A program made the position numbers and the translations under genes. From positions 1 through 64,000 of the forward strand of contig DASZGL010000010.1 in assembly GCA_035938875.1 (NCBI GenBank): DNA of 64,000 nt. Reading direction: 5' to 3'. Each line of letters opens with the position of its first letter. Within the stretch, counting starts at the first letter, position 1. Of the stretch, positions 59,960 to 64,000 are shown piece by piece. The stretch is from DASZGL01 sp035938875. GTDB lineage: Bacteria; Chloroflexota; Dormibacteria; Aeolococcales; Aeolococcaceae. The notes beneath the pieces are model-generated. The model was given only the letters and a program-made list of their open reading frames with translations. It did no database searches and was not told the DNA's origin.

Positions 59960-61159
59960 TCAGTGAGCGGCGGCGACCGCCTGACCGGTTGCCGCGTTGG
60001 GGTTCATGCAGAACCCTTCGTAGTCGATGGGCTCGGTGATCGTCGGGTTCTCCCCGCACACCGGGCAGTGCGGGTCACGGGGAACGCGAAACTCGCGGAA
60101 CTTCATGTCCAGGGCGTCGATCATCAACAGCCGGCCGGCAAGCGGCTCGCCCTGGCCGATGATCAGCTTGATCACCTCGGTCGCCTGGAGGAGGCCGACG
60201 ATGCCGGGGAGCACACCGAGCACACCCGCTTCGGCGCACGACGGCGCCTCTTCCGGGGGCGGCGGCGCCGGGAAACGGCAGCGATAGCAGGGCGAGGAGA
60301 AGGGCAGCACCGTGGTCACCTGGCCCTCGAAGCGCAGGATGCCCCCGTCGACCATCGGCTTGCGGGCGAACAGCGCGGCGTCGTTGGCGAGGTAGCGGGT
60401 GGGGAAGTTGTCGCAGCCGTTGACGATGATGTCGTACTGCGAGAAGAGGTCGACGGCGTTCTCAGAGCTGAGCATCTCGCGGTGCTCATTGACCTTCACG
60501 TCGGGGTTCAGCGCGGCGATGGCGATGCGCGCCGACTCCGTCTTGGCCATGCCGACACGATCCATGGTGTGGATCACCTGCCGCTGCAGGTTGCTCATGT
60601 CGACGGTGTCGTAGTCGACCAGTCCGATGGTGCCCACGCCGGCAGCGGCGAGGTACAGCGCCGCCGGAGAACCGAGCCCACCGGCGCCGATGAGCAGCAC
60701 TCTGGCGTCGAGGAGGCGGCGCTGCCCCTCCTCGCCGACCTCGGGGACGAGGAGGTGACGGCTGTAGCGCTGCTTCTGCTCAGCGGTCAGCGCCTTGGGG
60801 ATGACGAAGTCGTAACCCTTCGCCTTCCAGGCGCCGAACCCGCCAGACATCGACTCGACCTCTTCGTAGCCCATGTCGTGCAGAGCCTTGGCGGCGAGCA
60901 GGGAGCGCACCCCGCCGGCGCAGTACAGCGTGATCGGCGTCGACCGGTCGGGGACGCGATCCTCGACCTGGGTCTCGAGAAAGCCCTTGCTCAGGTGCGT
61001 GGCGCCCGCGATGTGCCCCTCCTCGAACTCGTAGCGCTCGCGGACGTCGAGGACGACACGGCCGCGCTCGCCAACGCGCTCGTCGTGCACCCGCTCGGGG
61101 GTGACCTCGGGGACGATTTCGCGGGCGGCGCTGAGGAGGTCGCGGGACGTCTTGGCCAT
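59960..61159 (-). CDS. Rhodanese-ThiF/MoeB fusion (sulfur-carrier adenylyltransferase/sulfurtransferase)
   Basis: 399 residues. N-terminal rhodanese domain (about 15-118) with active Cys80 in LYCAGGVRS, followed by a ThiF/MoeB E1-like domain (about 125-385) with LIGAGGLGSPAALYLAAAGVG, the DNFPTRY adenylation segment, zinc cysteines CYRC and CPVC, and the catalytic Cys in APSCAEAGVLG. Eukaryotic MOCS3/Uba4 and bacterial MoeZ have the opposite order (ThiF then rhodanese). It would adenylate and thiolate a small sulfur carrier such as MoaD, ThiS or a cysteine-synthesis carrier; none is encoded nearby. TAGAGT (61213-61208) may be its -10 box, giving a leader of about 40 bases. Confidence 0.93.
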   Translation of the reverse strand: MAKTSRDLLSAAREIVPEVTPERVHDERVGERGRVVLDVRERYEFEEGHIAGATHLSKGFLETQVEDRVPDRSTPITLYCAGGVRSLLAAKALHDMGYEEVESMSGGFGAWKAKGYDFVIPKALTAEQKQRYSRHLLVPEVGEEGQRRLLDARVLLIGAGGLGSPAALYLAAAGVGTIGLVDYDTVDMSNLQRQVIHTMDRVGMAKTESARIAIAALNPDVKVNEHREMLSSENAVDLFSQYDIIVNGCDNFPTRYLANDAALFARKPMVDGGILRFEGQVTTVLPFSSPCYRCRFPAPPPPEEAPSCAEAGVLGVLPGIVGLLQATEVIKLIIGQGEPLAGRLLMIDALDMKFREFRVPRDPHCPVCGENPTITEPIDYEGFCMNPNAATGQAVAAAH

Positions 61160-61585
61160 GATTGTTGAGGAGCCTCGTTTCGGCGGAGTGGCGACGATCG
61201 CTCTTGGACTCTACGGCTGCCGCGGCGCGTGGGTCAAAAGTGGATCGGACTAGTCAGGATTGAGCCTTCCCGCGCCGCCGCGGCCCTAAACCGGCCCCGG
61301 CGGCCCGTCGCCAGGGCGGCCCAGGCGGGCGTCACGCAAGGATCACCATGGCGATTCCGTTGTTTTTGCAGGCGCCGGGCGCGCTGTCGGTTGGTGTTCG
61401 CGGGGTGCCGGGAGTGCCCCGCCCGACCCCATCGTCCCAAGGAGGGTGGTGCCGCGGACGGCACCGGAGGGGTCTCAGCCGCGCGCCGCCCGCGCCTCCT
61501 GGGCCGAGTCGCCTCGCACCCTCCTGCGCCCCGCTGCGGGCGGGCTTTCGCCGACCTGCCCCCGCCGCGGGGGTACAGTCGAGGC
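61160..61585. other. 426-base region without a recognised gene
   Basis: Includes the leader of the rhodanese-ThiF gene on the minus strand and, toward the right, GC-rich inverted repeats: ggtgccg/cggcacc (61448-61465) and ccccc/ggggg near 61558-61574. A frame on the plus strand is open through here into murE, but it is Arg/Pro-rich, lacks a start signal, and looks like a GC-rich shadow. TACAGT at 61574-61579 is the -10 box of the next gene. A small RNA could hide here; nothing identifies one. Confidence 0.5.
61574..61579 (+). promoter_or_regulatory. -10 box for the 47-residue membrane protein (leaderless)
   Basis: TACAGT 12 bases before GTG 61586. A C5/G5 hairpin sequence overlaps the spacer region just upstream. 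Confidence 0.45.
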
Positions 61586-61729
61586 GTGCCGCAGATCGTT
61601 GGCGACGACGAGCTTCCCGAGCCCCTGCGACCGCCCCGGCCCCAGGGGTGGTACGAGGTCTTCTGCTGCGGCGCCGTGGTGCTGCTCATCTTCGCGGGCG
61701 CGATCGCCCTGGCGGTCTTCTCGCACTGA
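61586..61729 (+). CDS. 47-residue tail-anchored small membrane protein
   Basis: Starts GTG 61586: VPQIVGDDELPEPLRPPRP as an acidic and proline-rich cytoplasmic head, then CCGAVVLLIFAGAIALAVF as a single TM helix, with only SH after it. The start is supported by the -10 box at leaderless distance; upstream codons in frame are low-complexity and non-coding in character. Two Cys at the membrane entry might be modified. I recognise no family. Second tail-anchored protein in this window. Confidence 0.6.
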   Translation: MPQIVGDDELPEPLRPPRPQGWYEVFCCGAVVLLIFAGAIALAVFSH

Positions 61730-61749
61730 GCCGGCGTCCCTTTGAGGGG

Positions 61750-61755
61750 TACGCT
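61750..61755 (+). promoter_or_regulatory. -10 box for murE (leaderless)
   Basis: TACGCT 12 bases before GTG 61762, in the 32-base gap after the small membrane protein. Confidence 0.5.
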
Positions 61756-61761
61756 CTCGCC

Positions 61762-63279
61762 GTGACCACCCTCGAGGCACTGCTGCGCAACTCCGGCTTG
61801 CCGGCGGTGAGCGGCGCCGACATCGCGGTGAGCGGCGTCGACTACGACTCGCGCACCACGGTTGCCGGCTCGGTGTTCGTCGCCATCCCCGGGGCGCACA
61901 GCGACGGCCACAGCCATGCACGCGAAGCCGTCGAGCGCGGCGCCGTGGCGGTCGTCGCCGAGCACGTACCGGCGCCGTCGATCCCCGCCGGCATCCCGCT
62001 GGTCATCGTCGCCGACTCCCGTGCCGCGCTGGCGCCACTGGCGGCCGAGATCGCCGGGCATCCGTCGCGCCGGCTCTGCATCGCCGGGATCACCGGAACC
62101 GACGGCAAGACGACGACCACCACCATGCTGCACGCTGCGTGGCGCGCGTGCGGGCTGCGCGCCGGCGCCATGAGCACTGTCGACTTCCGCGTCGACGACA
62201 GCGTCACCATCAACGACACGCGACAGACAACGCCGGAGGCGGTCGATCTGCAACGGCGCTTGCGCACCCTGGTCGACGCGGGATGCACCCACGCGGCGGT
62301 GGAGACGTCGAGCCACGCCCTGGCGCTGCACCGCGTCGACTGTGTCGACTTCCGCGCCGCGGTCTTCACCAGGATCACCTCCGAGCACCTCGACGTGCAC
62401 GGCACGCAGGCGGAGTATCTCGAGGCCAAAGCACGCCTGGGCCACGCCGTTTCTGCCAGACATGACGGTATCATGGTGCTCGACGCCGACGACGAGATCG
62501 GCTATCCGCGGCTGAGCACCATCGCCGTGGCGCAGCGGCTCACCTACAGCGCCTCGGCCGCAGCGGGCGCCGACCTCTGCGCCGAGTCGGTGACCGCCGA
62601 CGCCGGCGGTGTCCGTTTCACGGCACTGACGCCGTGGGGGCGGACAGCGGTGCAGCTGAGACTGGCGGGACGTTTCAACGTCGCCAATGCCCTGGCGGCG
62701 GTTGCCGCGGCGTGCGCCACCGGCGGCAACCTCGAGGGCGCGGTGCGCGGCCTCGGCGACCTCGACCACGTCAGCGGGCGCATGGAGCGCGTCGACCTGG
62801 GACAGCCCTTCAGCGTGGTCATCGACTACGCGCACACCGCCGATTCGCTCGAGCGCGTGCTCAGCGAGCTGAGGGCGGCGACACCGGGCAGGTTGTGGGT
62901 GGTCTTCGGGTCCGCCGGCGAGCGCGACCGGCCCAAGCGCGCCGAGATGGGGGCCATCGCCGCGCGACTCGCCGACGTCGTCGTGGTCACCGACGAGGAT
63001 CCCAGGGAAGAAGACCGCGAGGCGATCCTCGAGGAGATCGCCGCCGCCGCCCGGGCGCACGGGGCACGCGACAGCGACAGCCTGCACGTCATCCCCGACC
63101 GGGAAGCGGCCATCGACTTCGCCATTCAGGGAGCCGCTGCCGGGGACACCGTCCTGTGCGCGGGCAAGGGCCATGAGAGCAGCATCATCAGCGGGCGCTG
63201 CAAGCTTCCCTGGAGCGAGCACGACACCGTCGAGCGGGCCGTGGCCAGGCGCCTGCACGGCAACCCGCCGCCTGCCTAG
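61762..63279 (+). CDS. murE: UDP-N-acetylmuramoyl-tripeptide synthetase (MurE)
   Basis: 505 residues. Three Mur-ligase domains: N-terminal DYDSRTTVAGSVFVAIPG, central ATP loop GITGTDGKTTTT near residue 112, TSSHAL near 196, carbamylated-Lys region YLEAKARLG near 222, and C-terminal NVANALAAVAAACATGG, FGSAGERDRPKRAEMGAIA, with EDPREED as the substrate-recognition segment. The Arg in DPR resembles the DNPR motif of meso-diaminopimelate enzymes, though the preceding residues differ. It adds the third amino acid to the peptidoglycan precursor. It is isolated from other mur genes here. Confidence 0.95.
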   Translation: MTTLEALLRNSGLPAVSGADIAVSGVDYDSRTTVAGSVFVAIPGAHSDGHSHAREAVERGAVAVVAEHVPAPSIPAGIPLVIVADSRAALAPLAAEIAGHPSRRLCIAGITGTDGKTTTTTMLHAAWRACGLRAGAMSTVDFRVDDSVTINDTRQTTPEAVDLQRRLRTLVDAGCTHAAVETSSHALALHRVDCVDFRAAVFTRITSEHLDVHGTQAEYLEAKARLGHAVSARHDGIMVLDADDEIGYPRLSTIAVAQRLTYSASAAAGADLCAESVTADAGGVRFTALTPWGRTAVQLRLAGRFNVANALAAVAAACATGGNLEGAVRGLGDLDHVSGRMERVDLGQPFSVVIDYAHTADSLERVLSELRAATPGRLWVVFGSAGERDRPKRAEMGAIAARLADVVVVTDEDPREEDREAILEEIAAAARAHGARDSDSLHVIPDREAAIDFAIQGAAAGDTVLCAGKGHESSIISGRCKLPWSEHDTVERAVARRLHGNPPPA

Positions 63280-63358
63280 GATCACCCCTTTGCTGCCGAG
63301 CGACTGGCGGCGTAGCATCGACGGCGACACTCGGTCAGACCTCGGAGGGAGTCCGCGG

Positions 63359-63649
63359 ATGCCGGCATGGAGCAAGCGCGTTCGCACCCTGACGTTGCAC
63401 GGCGTGGAGCAGAACATGGCGCTGGGTGCGCGCTATTTCCGCTTCGAGGTGCTCGAGGCCGTGGGTGATCCCAACCCGCTGCGTCTGGGATCAGCCGTCT
63501 CCGTGCTCGAGGAGGTGAGCTCGCACGGCCGGTGCGTCATCGTCCTTCCCGACGAGCGACGCGTCGCGCTCTACGCGGTGCACCCCGAGAAGGGCGCGTC
63601 CGAGATCGTCTGGTACGAGCGAACCGAGCTGATCCCCGGCCCGCGCTAG
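63359..63649 (+). CDS. Small protein of unknown function
   Basis: 96 residues from ATG 63359, with an eight-base ggagggag ribosome site. Mixed composition, no TM helix, no recognisable motif; LTLHGVEQNMALGARYFRFEVLEAVGDPNPL looks like a beta-rich fold and GRCVIVLPDERRVALYAVHP another strand pair. TAGCAT at 63314 may be its -10 box. Its stop overlaps the convergent rsmG stop by three bases. I do not recognise it. Confidence 0.6.
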   Translation: MPAWSKRVRTLTLHGVEQNMALGARYFRFEVLEAVGDPNPLRLGSAVSVLEEVSSHGRCVIVLPDERRVALYAVHPEKGASEIVWYERTELIPGPR

Positions 63650-64000
63650 ACCGGGTCGTCGCCCGGCGCGGCGAGCAGCGGCCGGCGCGCCGGCACCCCC
63701 GTGCGTCGGGGAAACCTCGTCGGCGTGGACGCCTCCTTGATCACGGTGACGATGTCGGCATCGGCTGCCTGGGGCAGCCCTCCGCCACACGACCGGGCAG
63801 CGTATGCGCACTGCGTCGCGGCGGTGACGGCGTCACCGACGAGCCAGCCGGCCACGCCGCCGACACGCACCAGCGGCAGGGCGAGCTCGCACAGCACCGG
63901 CGGAGGCGCTGCGGCACGCGAAACCGCGCAGTCGAAGGCCTCGCGGGCGTCAGGATCGTGGCCGAACACCTCGGCCCGGCGACAGACGACGGTCACCTGC
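63646..64000 (-). CDS. rsmG: 16S rRNA (guanine-N7) methyltransferase RsmG, C-terminal part (5' end outside window)
   Basis: About 118 codons are inside the window, frame open to the edge. VCRRAEVFGHDPDAREAFDCAVSRAAAPPPVLCELALPLVRVGG matches the AdoMet-binding half of RsmG (GidB), and the end FPRRTGVPARRPL is the usual RsmG C-terminal signature. The Lys-Gly stretch normally following VGG is replaced by VAGWLVGDAV, which is unusual and may be a divergent form. It methylates G527 of 16S rRNA; loss gives low-level streptomycin resistance in several bacteria. Confidence 0.88.
   Translation of the reverse strand, partial: QVTVVCRRAEVFGHDPDAREAFDCAVSRAAAPPPVLCELALPLVRVGGVAGWLVGDAVTAATQCAYAARSCGGGLPQAADADIVTVIKEASTPTRFPRRTGVPARRPLLAAPGDDPV

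Noticed and set aside
61348..61761. N-terminal extension of MurE by an open frame
   Set aside because: Arg/Pro-rich shadow composition, crosses another supported gene in a different frame, and MurE homology begins at 61762.

Overview
The window is gene-dense, GC-rich bacterial chromosome (visibly about two thirds G+C) with no rRNA, no recognisable tRNA, no CRISPR array, no insertion sequence and no phage genes. Gene content (B12-dependent MetH, F420-type luciferase-like oxidoreductase, LppX/LprG-type lipoprotein, TldD/PmbA, selenocysteine machinery, DUF951-YchF pair, ArsA/Get3 ATPase with an HSP20-like tail) and many apparently leaderless genes with a TANNNT -10 box 12-16 bases before the start codon suggest a high-GC monoderm of the Terrabacteria, for example Dormibacterota/Chloroflexota or a deep Actinomycetota relative. 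The exact phylum is an inference.

Layout. 0-7 kb: 3' part of metH (+), an AIM24-family protein (-) divergent from an amidohydrolase (+) with a CsoR-like operator between them, then a minus-strand group: receiver-only response regulator, four-cysteine small protein and M55 D-aminopeptidase, followed by a thiolase (-) with a palindromic operator at its promoter. 7-14.7 kb (-): sulfite-oxidase-like molybdoenzyme, cytochrome b partner, TldD, PmbA and two tandem GT-C type membrane proteins, closely packed as a likely single operon. 14.7-21 kb (-): complete peptide ABC transporter (binding lipoprotein, two permeases, two ATPases), divergent from a NarL-type two-component system (+, 21.3-24.6 kb).

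24.6-30.4 kb (+): threonine branch of aspartate metabolism (hom-thrC-thrB-lysC, overlapping or nearly abutting), DUF951 and ychF, then an F420-type oxidoreductase. 31.4-39.4 kb (+): a non-coding stretch with a possible tandem NrdR site; a tail-anchored protein; a Get3d-like ATPase; a small CxxC protein; a site-2-type protease; selA; a Nudix hydrolase; selB; and a cation/Ca exchanger, nearly all joined by start/stop overlaps. 39.4-41.3 kb: a short-chain dehydrogenase and endonuclease IV bracketed by two inverted copies of a 51-bp palindromic repeat.

41.3-51.6 kb: CsaA-like and GDSL proteins (-), then (+) lipoprotein with an apparent ATC start, 14-TM MFS transporter, CCA-adding enzyme, DUF1232 protein, L9, DnaB, a soluble histidine kinase and fumarase. 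51.6-64 kb: DedA, 3-hydroxyacyl-CoA dehydrogenase, an orphan DNA methyltransferase, ACT protein, HAD phosphatase, 2-hydroxyacid dehydrogenase, DEAD-box helicase, a membrane histidine kinase, an alpha/beta hydrolase, a rhodanese-ThiF fusion, a 47-residue tail-anchored protein, MurE, a small unknown protein and the 3' end of rsmG.

The most promising candidate for something undescribed is the 31.8-34.5 kb block, where a tail-anchored protein, a Get3d-type ATPase, a CxxC mini-protein and a membrane protease lie together and run on into the selenocysteine genes.
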